From contig QAOA01004976.1 of NCBI GenBank assembly GCA_003255065.1, positions 7,494-71,493 of the forward strand: a stretch of 64,000 bases of DNA. Reading direction: 5' to 3'. Below are positions 47,626 to 59,700 of this stretch, piece by piece (position 1 is the first letter of the stretch; each line of letters begins with the position of its first letter). A program made the translations under genes and the position numbers. A model generated the notes under the pieces. The model had not been told where the DNA came from. It was given only the letters and a program-made list of their open reading frames with translations, and made no database searches. Source of the DNA: Cercis canadensis. Lineage: Eukaryota > Streptophyta > Magnoliopsida > Fabales > Fabaceae.

Positions 47626-49379
47626 CTAATGTAACAAAATGTGGAAATCTCATAGCATTATTCATTTATTCATCATATATAGGAGTAGAATATAATTTTA
47701 ATCTTTGAAAGATATCATAAATTTAAGTTTAGGCTCAAAAAAATTTATGCATACTTTAGCTCCTTGATTATTACGTTTTAGGTTCAATTTATTCTTTTTA
47801 AGGACTAAATTGAATATTTTAAAAGGACTAATTGAACCTAATCTTAAAAATCAAAGATCTACTTGATAAAAAAAATTCTCTTAAGAATTAAAATAAAACT
47901 TAAGATGCAAATTAAGTTATAGATCAATTGGTCATAAGACTTTTCTCGTAAGAAGAATGTCTTGTATTAGAGGTCTTTCATTCATAAAATAAGAGTCTCA
48001 AAATGTTCTCCCACATAAAACTATAGATGTAGGTATTTCTATAACAAGATCCTTAGAGCAAATTTGATAAATCTAGTTCTATATAAAGGTTGAGTCAAAC
48101 TTAAGTTCTTGAGTTACCAATAAATAAATAAATAAATAAAACTTAAGATATCTTGAGACGAAAATAGAAGTTTACTCAATATATGGTGTCAATCTGGTTG
48201 TTTCATAAGCGTACCATGATTTTTTTTGGTAATCCACAGGGCAAAGCCCAGAAAACAAGAAAAAACTATAGAACCATTGCTCTATGCAGTGTCACACCAG
48301 AACTATCCTCCATGACCAAATCCTTCAAACAAAGCGGAGGAACAGAAAAATACACACCTTTTCTAGAGCATAATTTAATTTTTTTTTTTTTTATATAGCT
48401 CATATCTACTGCCTTTATGCAGTGTCACACCAGAACTGTCAGAACACTTTTTTTTTCTCCCATGGCGCAATTGGCAAAACTTGTTCCCACCTTTACTCTG
48501 AAGCAGATCGACGCGTGTTGGCTTACTCACACTATCACTTCACTTAGCATTTTGACACCTCATTCATTACTCAGATTCAGCCTCCCTTTTCTTTGTTTTT
48601 GATTCCATGAATGAGGGTCGGTCCTCTCTTCTTTTAATCTTTATGTGCAATAAATCTCTGGACTTTAATTGCGAATCATCTGGGTCGTCACCTTCTGCCA
48701 TCATTCACTCCTCAAACAGGTGAATGTTACTTGGTCTGACACTCAATATTCTGGCTTTCCGGAGATGACCCACATTGTTCCTTGGTTCCTTCAATTATTT
48801 TTAGGTGTTGCTTTTATATCTAAATGTGTGTTTTTAGCCATCAGTGTCTTACATGGCAATGAATTTACTGTATTTCATGTGTGGTTTTCTGAGGTTGGGT
48901 TTTGCGTGAAGGAGAATAAACACTGAATCGATATATGCTGATAATCGGTTAAATTTAAAGGTGAAATGGTTAGTAGAAGATTTCTGTCTCTCATTTGGTG
49001 AGGAATTTAAGGTGGTGAGTAAGAAGCTTCATTACAAGTTACTGATATTTCATAGGCATAAGGGTAGTGTCAAAGAAACGCCAGTTTCTATCTTGGCTAA
49101 TCTTGCTTGCTTAAAATAAGGTAAAGAAGCCACATGTTAACTTCATGTCATTGAGTAGGTTATATTAATCATCCTACTTCTCTTGTTGGAGCTAGCCTCT
49201 TTTTACCATGAAATGAAATGAATCTTTCTCCTGAAAATTCTTTTCCTCTGCTTATGTGTTTGATATCTGTGATTTTGGAGGCTAAATTGATTTTCCATAT
49301 TTGATTAATTTAGGTTCAAAACTTTGATATTGCCTTGCAGAAACTGAGAATCATTGTAACCAAACAAAAGTGAGCTGAA
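47626..49379. promoter_or_regulatory. Upstream region and probable 5'UTR intron of the polyamine transporter gene
   Basis: A small hairpin (TTAGGTTCAATTTATTC to AATTGAACCTAA, about 47779-47851), an AAAT repeat (48120-48139) and a short repeated string ATGCAGTGTCACACCAGAAC (48283 and 48419) lie upstream. TTGCCTTGCAG|AAACTG at about 49340 is a strong acceptor 40 bp before the ATG, and CCTCAAACAG|GTGAATG at about 48720 is a good donor. A 5'UTR intron of about 620 bp is therefore likely. Confidence 0.45.
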
Positions 49380-50765
49380 ATGGAGACCAATGATGTGGAA
49401 TACGTAGCTCTAGGAGAAGGTTCTGCTACGCAATTAGAGAAGTTCCAAAAGGTTTCAGTTTTACCACTCATTTTCTTAATCTTTTACGAGGTCTCAGGAG
49501 GGCCTTTTGGTGTGGAAGATAGTGTCAGGGCAGGTGGTCCACTTTTGGCTCTTGTTGGGTTCTTACTCTTTCCATTCATATGGAGCATTCCAGAGGCACT
49601 GATAACTGCCGAAATGGGTACTATGTTCCCAGAGAATGGAGGGTTTGTTGTTTGGGTTTCCTCTGCATTGGGTCCTTACTGGGGATTTCAACAAGGTTGG
49701 ATGAAATGGCTAAGTGGGGTCATTGATAATGCTTTGTACCCAGTTTTATTTTTGGATTATCTCAAGTCAGCTATCCCAGCTTTGGAAGGTGGTTTTCCAA
49801 GGATAATAGCAGTGCTAGCTTTAACTTCGGCTCTCACTTACATGAACTATAGGGGTTTAACTATAGTGGGTTGGGTTGCTATATTACTAGGAATCTTTTC
49901 ATTACTTCCTTTCATAGTAATGGGGTTTATAGCTATGCCCAAATTGAAGCCATCGAGGTGGATCATGGTAGATTTGAACAATGTGAACTGGGGTTTATAC
50001 TTAAACACTCTGTTCTGGAATCTGAACTATTGGGACTCAATCAGTACCCTTGCAGGAGAAGTGGAAGATCCTGGTAAAACCCTCCCAAGAGCTCTTTTCT
50101 ATGCTCTTGTGTTGGTTGTTTTTGGCTACTTTTTTCCACTTATGGTAGGCACTGGAGCTATTCCAGTTAATCGTGAACTCTGGTCTGATGGCTACTTGTC
50201 AGTAGTTGCTAAAATACTTGGAGGTGTGTGGTTAAGATCTTGGGTCCAAGCAGCATCTGCTGTATCAAATATGGGTATGTTTGTGGCTGAGATGAGCAGT
50301 GACTCCTTCCAACTTCTGGGGATGGCAGAGAGAGGCATGCTTCCTGAATTCTTTGCCAAAAGGTCACCTTATGGGACACCACTTATTGGTATATTGTTCT
50401 CTGCTTCTGGTGTGATTTTGCTTTCATGGTTGAGCTTCCAAGAAATTGTTGCTGCAGAGAACTTCTTGTACTGTTTTGGGATGCTTATGGAATTCATAGC
50501 ATTTCTGAGGTTAAGGACCAAATACCCAGAAATTTCTCGCCCTTATAAGATACCTCTTGGGAGAACGGGGGCAATCTTCATGTGTATTCCTCCAACGCTA
50601 CTGATTTTTGTGGTGTTAGCTCTTGCTTCTTTCAAGGTCTTCACTATAAGCATCTCCGCCGTCACGATAGGCCTTTTTTTGCAGCCTTGTATTAATTATA
50701 TGGAGCGGAAAAGGTGGTTCAAATTCTCTGTTAATTCTGATCTTCCTGATATTCATATCGCCTAG
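49380..50765 (+). CDS. Polyamine/amino-acid permease of the plant PUT (LAT) family
   Basis: Single-exon, 461 residues, about 12 membrane segments. These APC-superfamily carriers take up polyamines (putrescine, spermidine, and paraquat by mimicry) at the plasma membrane or endomembranes. The first helix has the family signature [20 protein letters not shown], then [20 protein letters not shown]. Other landmarks are [60 protein letters not shown] and the C-terminal [16 protein letters not shown]. The N-terminus is short and lacks the long acidic extension of some members, which suggests the PUT5/At3g19553-like or At3g13620-like branch; I cannot choose between them. The coding region has no intron, as is common in this family. 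Confidence 0.88.
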   Translation: METNDVEYVALGEGSATQLEKFQKVSVLPLIFLIFYEVSGGPFGVEDSVRAGGPLLALVGFLLFPFIWSIPEALITAEMGTMFPENGGFVVWVSSALGPYWGFQQGWMKWLSGVIDNALYPVLFLDYLKSAIPALEGGFPRIIAVLALTSALTYMNYRGLTIVGWVAILLGIFSLLPFIVMGFIAMPKLKPSRWIMVDLNNVNWGLYLNTLFWNLNYWDSISTLAGEVEDPGKTLPRALFYALVLVVFGYFFPLMVGTGAIPVNRELWSDGYLSVVAKILGGVWLRSWVQAASAVSNMGMFVAEMSSDSFQLLGMAERGMLPEFFAKRSPYGTPLIGILFSASGVILLSWLSFQEIVAAENFLYCFGMLMEFIAFLRLRTKYPEISRPYKIPLGRTGAIFMCIPPTLLIFVVLALASFKVFTISISAVTIGLFLQPCINYMERKRWFKFSVNSDLPDIHIA

Positions 50766-51699
50766 TTCTTGCTCTTTTTCTTTTGGAAATAGCCTTGCTC
50801 TTGCTTAATGAACCATGTCATGTCATAGTGAATTGTACCTAAAGCTGTGTGTACATGTCCAATGCTATTATCAATTTGCTTCTGTCCCCTTAACTCAAAC
50901 GTAAACCTAAATTTTCCCATTGCTGTGCTTAAACATAGTTTACTAATTCACTAATCACTTTATTGTCCACAGAAGTTTACGTGCTTCGAATTCTTTTCAC
51001 TGTGAAAGTCATTGCTACAATTTCTATTTTCAGTAAATGTTTATGAGGATAGTTTTATGTGTGTCTTTCGATAGGAAAAAAGGAAAAAAGAAAAAGAGAA
51101 AAGGGAAGGGAATTATATGTATCTTCCTAGTAGCTTTAATCATTGTTTTCATAGTGCCTATATCAGCTATAACAATTCACGAGTTTGTATTTCCAAGCCT
51201 TTGAAATCCTTCGTAAATCTGTCATAGAAGATACTTTCCTGTGTTTTTATTGTGTGTCAAATGAGACGAAATTGGTAGTAGTCCCTTCTATGCATGATTT
51301 TACAGAAGACATATGTACCTGAATGTACATCTGAACATTTTTTAAGCAGTCTCTTTTCTGAAAATGACATCATAGAATATGTATCCACTTTGTTTATATC
51401 AATCACTTTCATTATTTTCTCCAAAAAGATATGTAAATTTGTATGCTTTTTTGAGTATTGAACGTCCATCTTAGTTTAGGCTCCTAGGTATATTCTTGTT
51501 ACCTTGCTTCCGATTTGCTGGAGTTAAGTGTGATAGGTGATAAGGACAATGCCAGGAAACTAGATCGCTATTTAGTTCACCATACTCTTGGAATATCCAT
51601 CAGACCAGGCCTGATAACAACATATTGCTTAATTGAGACTTGTTTTAGAGCACATCCAATCAAACGGGGCTCCCGATTTCTTTTGGTATTTAGCTCACT
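50766..51699. other. 3' flank of the transporter gene
   Basis: Holds the transporter 3'UTR and AT-rich unique sequence. No gene or RNA feature seen. Confidence 0.4.
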
Positions 51700-52328
51700 C
51701 TAAAGGTGAGGGTTATGTTATACTCCTCAATTACGAGAGATTCAGTGGGACTTACAATGTGATTTTAGTATGTACCAAAACACATAATTTTTTTATAAAA
51801 TGTAAGAACGACATAATATAAGAAAACATGTCAAAAAATAAACTTGACATGTTTTCATATATTGTGTCGTCCTTGCATTTTATAAGGAACTGTATGTTTT
51901 AGCACATATTAGGTGACTCAATTTTTCAAGATTTTCGCAATGACATTAAAATCACTAAGTGAGTCCTACCTGGATCCACCCAACTGAGAGAGAGTGTAGC
52001 ATACTACTCACATTTACTAAAGGCTTTAATTACAATACTTGTTTGATTTAGTTTCTTATAAAATGTAAGAACGACATAGTATAAGAAAACATGACAAAAA
52101 GTAACCTTGAAAAGTTATTTCTTGACACATTTTCTTATATTGTGTCGTTTTTGCATTTTATAAGAAACTATATATTTTAGCACATATTTGGTGACTCAAT
52201 TTTTTGAGATCTTCTCAATGACACCAAAATTACTAAATAAGTCCCACTCGGATCCACCCAACTGAGAGAGAGTGTAGCATAGTGCTCACACTTACTAAAA
52301 GCTTTAATTACAATACTTGTTTGATTCC
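51700..52328. repeat. Tandemly repeated foldback element (about 270-bp units)
   Basis: Two direct units (about 51790-52055 and 52056-52328) share TTATAAAATGTAAGAACGAC, GGATCCACCCAACTGAGAGA and GCTTTAATTACAATACTTGT. Each begins with its own hairpin: TTATAAAATGTAAGAACGAC is answered by GTCGTCCTTGCATTTTATAA in unit 1 and GTCGTTTTTGCATTTTATAA in unit 2. Further out, 51706-51785 resembles the inverted complement of the unit ends (AGTGGGACTTAC against GTCCCACT). This fits a foldback MITE whose right half has been duplicated. Confidence 0.7.
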
Positions 52329-53092
52329 TTTCTCAACATAATGTGTATTACAAGACAATAATTCAAGCATGGCAGTGGCAGATTACAAGGACAACCATCC
52401 ATGGCACATGGGCATGGCCAAATAATCATAAAGGAGGATTTGGGATTTATTTCCACATTGGTGCACCCATTGTCCAAGTGGAAGCTTTTATTGAAACTAC
52501 TCCAAATTAAATAGGCTCTGTTTTCTCACTATTTCTTCTGATATGCTCTATATGTTGTTGGAATTACTCACCAACAATTCATTAGAACGTCCACTTATTT
52601 GATCCTTATAAGCCTCCTCTTTGCCAAGTTGTGGCCCTAAATTCCAATGGTCCATGCTGATGGCCAGTGAGACACATGCATGACACATAATAAAATCTTT
52701 TCATGGTACAGATTGTCTTTTGTTTAAACCTTTCTATGAACTGCCACAACCTTTTGATGAGGACTAGATTAATTAAATAAGCGGAAATTTCCACGTGTCA
52801 AGCACCCAGATGGAAAGAGCTTGCCAACAGGAGATGTCTATTATTTTTGTGAAAACAATGTGATTGGGGAAGTTTTTATGCTTAGTTAATCGATCGGAAA
52901 TCTCAATATAGATTATCGCCGTCTTCTTGGCTTTCTTTCAGAATCCAAACAAAGCAGTGAAGATAAAACAAGATAACCAGATTCTTTCTCTCTTTGGCTC
53001 CTGCAAGAGATATTCATATAACCAGGAAACACTGCTAAACAAGTCTACCTAATCGACTGGGGAAAGCAGAGGAAAGAAGAGAAGAAGAAAAC
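52329..53092. other. Upstream region of the PP2A B' gene
   Basis: No repeat or exon recognised. The A- and G-rich stretch just before the ATG at 53093 (GAGGAAAGAAGAGAAGAAGA) is a likely 5'UTR. Confidence 0.35.
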
Positions 53093-55312
53093 ATGGGTAG
53101 TCAGAAAAACTCATCAACAAGTAGCCCACAGAAAATGACACTTAAGAGTCTGATTGAGCAAGACAAGAACATTATTCCTCCCGGCAGCCCATCTTCTCCC
53201 GCTTCGGCAAATGAAGAAATTCTTACTATTATACACTACTGCAGCTTCGTGTTCACCTTCAGTGATCCTTTTGAATCTCCTTCCCAGCAAGATATCAAGC
53301 GGCTCCAACTCACACGGCTCCTTTCTATCATGAAGTCCTCAAAGAAACCACCACATGAGAAGGTTCTGGGACCTCTAGTGTCTATGATCTCAGCCAATCT
53401 CTTGAGGCCACTTCCTCCACCAGCCAAGCCCTCTTGCATATCAGACTTGGCTGAAGAGGAAGACCCCATGTCTGCATTTTCACCCATATGGTCATATCTC
53501 CAACTTGTTTATGAAATCCTTCTCAGACTTATTAATACCGTAGACCACAGAATACTTAAAGATTATATAGATCATCCTTTCCTTCTCAAGCTCTTAGCAC
53601 TATTCCTGTCTGAAAATCCAAGGGAACGTGAAAGCTTGAAAAATGTGTACCACAAGATATATACTAAGTTCTTTAGTGAACGTTCCTTCATGAGGAAATC
53701 AATGAACGATGTGCTCTTGAACTATGTGTTCGAGACAGAGAAGCATCCTGGTATTGCAGAGTTGCTTGAGATATGGGGAGCCATAATCAATGGATTTACC
53801 GTACCACTCAAGGAAGAGCACAAGCTGTTCCTGATGAGGGTGGTGATTCCATTGCACAAGACGAAGGGGATGCAAGGATACCATAAGCAACTGGCTTACT
53901 GTATTTCCCAGTTTGTGCAGAAGGAGCCTATGCTTGGAGGGGTTATTGTTAGAGGAATATTGAGATATTGGCCTGTCACAAACTGTCAGAAAGAGGTTTT
54001 GCTAATTGGGGAGTTGGAGGAACTGGTGGAGAATTTGGACCCTGATCAGTATCGAAAGTTGGCATTGCCATTATGTACACAAATCACAAAATGCATTAAC
54101 AGTTGCAATTCCCAGGTACAAGATCCAGTTTTTTCTTGTTTATGTCCATAATTTCTTCTACGCAGGGAAAATCTAGATGCTAACCAATGTATGCTTCATG
54201 CCATCTATTTTATCTTTAAATTATAAGACCAACACTGATCTGGATATTCAGAATTTAACTTCCAAATTCTGAGCTTGCAATTCAGATATGAGGATTCAAG
54301 ACATCTTTATTTATCTCCTTTCTTTCCTTGACTAAATATGTGGGCAAGAATTATTGAATACTTAAGACAAACTATGCATGTTGTTGTTGATGTAAAGTTC
54401 AATTGGCCTGCTCATTGTTTCTTGGAAGCATCAAAACCCAATTATATATGGGCAAGATGTCTCCTTGTTCCATAGTACTGCTTGTTTATTAGTTGGAGGC
54501 TCTCTCTAGTGTCTGCAGTGTACACCAAGGCCAAGCACAACCTCAGTTTACTTTGATTGATATAAGTTATCTCTGTCTACTGAGCCTCTCTTTTTACAGT
54601 ATTAAGTGAATTTGATTATATGTGCATTTTGTTTAGGTGGCTGAGCGTGCACTCTATGTATGGAACAATGAGCAGTTCGTGAAGATGGCGACAACGGCAA
54701 TGGGAGAAGTATATCCTATTATAGTACAAGGTATGGAGAAGAACCTCAAATGGCATTGGAGCAAGAGCGTCCGTCAACTAACAGGGAGTGTTAAAATGAT
54801 GCTGGAAGAAATGGATCCCATTCTATATCTCAAGGGTCTCGAGGAAATTAAAGTTAAAAAAGCAGCGGCACATCAAGAAGATATAAAGAGAAAAAGGACA
54901 TGGGAAATAATAGAATTGGCAGCTGCCAAGAATCAGTATTAAGTGAATTTGATTATATGTGCATTTTGTTTAGGTGGCTGAGCGTGCACTCTATGTATGG
55001 AACAATGAGCAGTTCGTGAAGATGGCGACAACGGCAATGGGAGAAGTATATCCTATTATAGTACAAGGTATGGAGAAGAACCTCAAATGGCATTGGAGCA
55101 AGAGCGTCCGTCAACTAACAGAGAGTGTTAAAATGATGCTGGAAGAAATGGATCCCGTTCTATATCTCAAGGGTCTCGAGGAAATTAAAGTTAAAAAAGC
55201 AGCGGCACATCAAGAAGATATGAAGAGAAAAAGGACATGGGAAATAATAGAATTGGCAGCTGCCAAGAATCAGTTCCTCAACCCAACACATTATCTCTGT
55301 GTCTCCCACTGA
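53093..55312 (+). CDS. PP2A regulatory subunit B' (B56) family, divergent, with duplicated last exon
   Basis: Exon 1 is 53093-54115 (341 codons), donor TCCCAG|GTACAA. The final exon exists twice: 54637-54942 (ends KNQY, TAA) and 54974-55312 (ends YLCVSH, TGA), both after GTTTAG|GTGGCTGAG. This gives products of 442 or 453 residues, depending on which is used. The B56 fold, a HEAT-like solenoid that brings substrates to the PP2A core, is clear: WSYLQLVYEILLRL, YIDHPFLLKLLALFLSENPR, FETEKHPGIAELLEIWGAII, NGFTVPLKEEHKLFLMRVVI, YWPVTNCQKEVL, then VAERALYVWNNEQF. The intron sits at the B56-typical place (before VAERAL). Exchanges throughout mark it as a divergent member, and it is slightly shorter than usual. 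The first terminal exon lacks the natural C-terminal end. Confidence 0.88.
54598..55271 (+). repeat. Tandem duplication (337-bp period) of acceptor plus terminal exon
   Basis: The unit runs from CAGTATTAAGTGAATTTGAT, through the acceptor TTTGTTTAG, to GCTGCCAAGAATCAG, and occurs twice in tandem with a 337-bp period. I see three differences inside the exon: GGG/GAG, ATT/GTT and ATA/ATG, giving Gly/Glu, Ile/Val and Ile/Met. The join carries a CAG microhomology: upstream is TTTTTACAGTATT, the junction AGAATCAGTATT. Confidence 0.9.
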
Positions 55313-56732
55313 ACAACAGTGTATGCAAACTTGTGCTGGCAAAGCCCAATTCAAAATTTTGAATACTATTGTACTCCATTACAAAAGCTAAGTAGCCGAA
55401 CTTCTTGCTTTTAATGGGGTTATAGGGAGTATTTCCCGCCAACCTATCCCTCTTTAATCAAATACAATAAAAGGAAAAAAAAAAAGTTATGATTGTTTGG
55501 AAGAAAGATACTATTAATCATTGATAAGTTGCCAACTAATTTAGTGGCCGACGACGACAAAGATCGAGGCATGAAACTGTAATTACCAGCTGTTCTTTGC
55601 TATATTATAGGAGGCAATTATTTAATAGGCTAGTCAAATATGCCATCAACACTCAGCCACTACTTGGATAAAAGTCTTTGCCGCGTTCGGAATATTCTGC
55701 TTTTGCAGAGATGGAGTCGTTGGATTATCGTGATCGGCAGTGGGAATATCGCTGAGCCTTACCACTGAATTTATGTATACACACTCAAACATGGGGCAAT
55801 TCCAATCCCATATACCAGGAACCACATAGGAGATTAATCCAGGTTCACTTTATATCTCATGCAATTTCAATCACTTCTCATCCTACGAACAACCTTTAAC
55901 CAAATAAAACTGACTCCAGGTTATTAAAAAATAAAAATAAAAGCTGTGACTGCAGGGACAAGAAACATACAAAAGATTATTTTGTTTGGCTGAAAAATAA
56001 AAGAATGTTCAATAAAGTTTCCATAAATCTGTATTTATGGTCCCACAAATCAAAATCCAAACGGGTCGTGCTTAAGGCAGCATATATAGCTCAACCCCCT
56101 TTTCAAATAATTGTTACAAATTACACCGATGTATTAACTAAACGTGAAGAAAACTAAAAATCCCTCCCACCCCACCCCACCACCCNNNNNNNNNNNNNNN
56201 NNNNNNNNNNNNNNNNNNNNNNNNNNNNNNNNNNNNNNNNNNNNNNNNNNNNNNNNNNNNNNNNNNNNNNNNNNAAAAAAGGCCCAGGGTACAAAACCTG
56301 TAAAAATAGAACACAACCTATAGACTTAAATGGCTAGATGGAAAATTGTAATGATTAACACAAGGCTGAATAAAAATCTTAGCCTTTAATTACAAGGACG
56401 AGAAAGAATGAAGCACTCCCAAAACTTGAAAGCCATTCCCCTGTACATCACAATATGTCCCACCCCTTTAGGTAAGATTTTTCTCATGAAAAAACACCGA
56501 GAGCTTGAAGGCTTTAGGAACTGCCGTTAACCATCAAGCTTAAATGAATTGGATAAGTACTGATGCCTTTGACTGAAAACTTGAACCAAGACTAGGCCTC
56601 TGCTTAAAATGAATCGTGACTCCAATATTGCACAAAATGATCAACGAGGCTGATTCAGATATAAAGCTCACATGACAAGCAAACTGGGGTTTTACGGCAC
56701 TAAAAAGTAAAACAGTTCTGTTGAAAACAGCA
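55313..56732. other. Spacer with 89-base N gap and transportin-1 3' flank
   Basis: No coding exon recognised. N run at 56186-56274. The part right of the gap, up to 56732, is the likely 3'UTR of the minus-strand transportin gene. Confidence 0.45.
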
Positions 56733-59700
56733 TTATACTTGATATTTGGAAAGCTTGTCTTTTACTGGGGGCTCCAAGGCAGACATGCACTGGTCCCATG
56801 CTCCATTGCGTAGCATCTATCACGTAAGATGGAACATCCCTCAACACTTAGTTCACATCACATTGGCATAAATTTCTATTTAGTCAGGACAAAGAATAAA
56901 GCATTATCAAATAACAATTTTATACTAGAAAGGGAGAAGAACCCTATCAAGAGTGTACTTCATGAACTTTTATTTTGATGAGAAAATATTGCAGCTATAA
57001 GTCATATGTGGTAAAACCTAAAGTAGATGCATGTCTGGAGGAGAAGGAACATTAACCTGTTTATATCCATGCAAAACCTGGCAGACTTCATTGTGTAAAT
57101 CTTCACTCCGTATTTCCTATAGATACACATTAAAGAACTTTTATTAAGAAACCTCAAAGCACTTTAATTTAAGATGATGAGGATGGCAAACATACATGCC
57201 AACTTGCAATTGCTTTGCACATATAAACAAGAGAACTCAAAGCTCCTGAAGGATTAGCTCTAACCTGAAAACAAATGGAAAGAAGCAATTATAAGAGCAG
57301 TTTGTATAAAATACATTTTACTAAGTGAATAGGTACATACCATAGCACATAGACCTCTAAAAGCATCCTCTTTCTCTATATCATCACGTATCCTGCAACA
57401 AATCATTTATGAGAAACCAGTAACAAGGTATGCTGCAATGAAACTTCATATATCTAACTTCCAAAGATCATGCTCAGAGAAGAAAGGGAAGATGTGTTTC
57501 AAGATTAGTCTGCTCTATTTATATTTATTGGTAAATATCAAATGTGCATGACCATTTACCACTTTCAATAGCAAACCACCCAGTTTGGACGTTGGATGCA
57601 ATAAAGGTAATTAAAATGGAATAACTACCAAGCAGGTCAACTTGCTCACCAAAGGGAAAGAAAAACACCCTAGCGTTCATTGCCTAGTAAACTATAATTT
57701 GTCCTTCATAGTGAAAGTTTTCTCATAGTTGTCCCTAAAAGGATTTTTTCCAATAAAAGTTTTTGATGTATGCTTGATATTAAGCTCCATTATAAGAATC
57801 GTTTAGGATGTATCTTGGCTCTTCAGAGCTTCAACTCTTGCACTTGATGTTATCATGCGCACAATACCATTTATACTCTCATGGAAAAGCCAGCTTCTAA
57901 AATGGAAGTGTTCATATTTAGTTATTACTTGGCCATCTTCAATGTAGAATTTGACAGTGAAGAATTTTGCTCCATCCTGCTATTAGTTCTTGCAGTATAT
58001 TTTGATGTACTCTGTCATATATGGATCTCAAGAGGACTAGCATTCCCTATTGTATACCAAGTTTTGGAGAACTTTGCCAAGGCAACATCATTAGACAGTG
58101 CATCTCAACTACTTTGTGGATCACCCAATAAAATTTTCTCCATCTTCAATCCCAGTTACCCCCTTTGAAATGATCAGTCCCAAGGGCAAAACACTACACG
58201 CATTTTATTTACAATGATTGGTTTAAATACTTGACTTGGGTTGGCCTGGCCGCTCCTGAGCATACAGCGTGAATGTAACATGAATGAAATCCATTTAAGA
58301 GGAAAGGAGGAAAGAAGGAAAGAGCCTTGGGCTTCTACAATAATTAGTAAGATGTGTTTCAAGATAAATTTGTGGAAAAGAAACTAATAAAACAGAACCA
58401 TTTGTTAGGTTCTCATTAGTGAGTTGTGACAAAGAAAAGCACAGAAAGTGTAGTGGATATAGAGATAAATAAGTAAAATTCATTAACTTACATAGATAAA
58501 GCAGTGCACCAAGGTTGCATGAAATGCTCCATATGTGGTGAAACAAGCTCTGGACAGACCCATGCAAGCCTTCCCAGTGTTATTGCACTATTTTCTATGA
58601 GTGACTTGTTGAGTCCCTGTCATACAACAAGACCATCAGCAACAAAACATGACCCAAAATTATAATTAAAAATGTTATAAGGCTATACCTCGGCATGCTG
58701 AAGAATTGGGACCAAGTATGAAATAACTGTCAAAACGATGGGAGAGATCTCCTGACGAACCTGAAATTCAAATTTTGGAAGTTTAAAACTGACAGATTTA
58801 TATAACATAATAGTGCTATGGTATAGTAATAAAATTATCAGAAATAAGAAAATCAAATTCATAGAATAAGAAGGAACCTCAAAACCCTTATAAACATTAT
58901 ACCATCATATTATGCCCCCAGCCTGCTAACAGCCACAACTTGGGCATAATATTCCAAAATCTGGTAATTCCAAATATTATTTTTCTAGACTGTAAGCCCA
59001 GTTAAACAAAACCATTCTAGATTTTGGAAATGGTGCAAAATGAAACATATGAGGACATTCATAAGCTTTAAAGATTAGACAGTGCTCTGTTTCCTCTCTG
59101 GAGTCAGGAAGGTTGAGATCAAAGTACGTGCCTTTTAAATATGAAATTCAATGCATCACACAGGCACATTAATCAATTCATTAAATTCCATAAGAAGAAA
59201 ACTACGACATTATGATGGTTTAAGTTGATGAGAAGTATCATCTAGCTGCAATCAGCAATACATTTACATGTGGTACAAAGTAAAGCATATGTGAAACTAC
59301 AGTCCAACTGATAATGCCAATCAGATTCCAGTTGGCAGTTTCCGCACAGTTCTATCTAGTTTAAACAGAATACAGCATTTGGCATTAACATACCTTAACT
59401 GCTAATTCTCCAATTGCCCAGCATGCATTATTTGCTACTGAAATAGTTTCCTTTAACTTAGAAGTTTCCTGCACAGAATGCATCTTATATTAATAAGATG
59501 GATATATAAAATCCAACCCTATAGCTAAAACTTCTATTAGGGACCCATGTACCAGCTGCTTGGCTGCACCCTCAAGAAACTCAGACAAACGAGGGTGTAA
59601 ATGTATTGGGCATACCTGGTCAAATTACCAAATGAAGTTAGAAACATCATTAAACAAAATTCAGAACAACCCTCACCACCACCACCCCTCTCGAAAAAAT

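Noticed and set aside
54637..54942. An independent small gene starting at GTG
   Set aside because: It is the terminal exon of the PP2A B' gene, joined in frame through a good acceptor.
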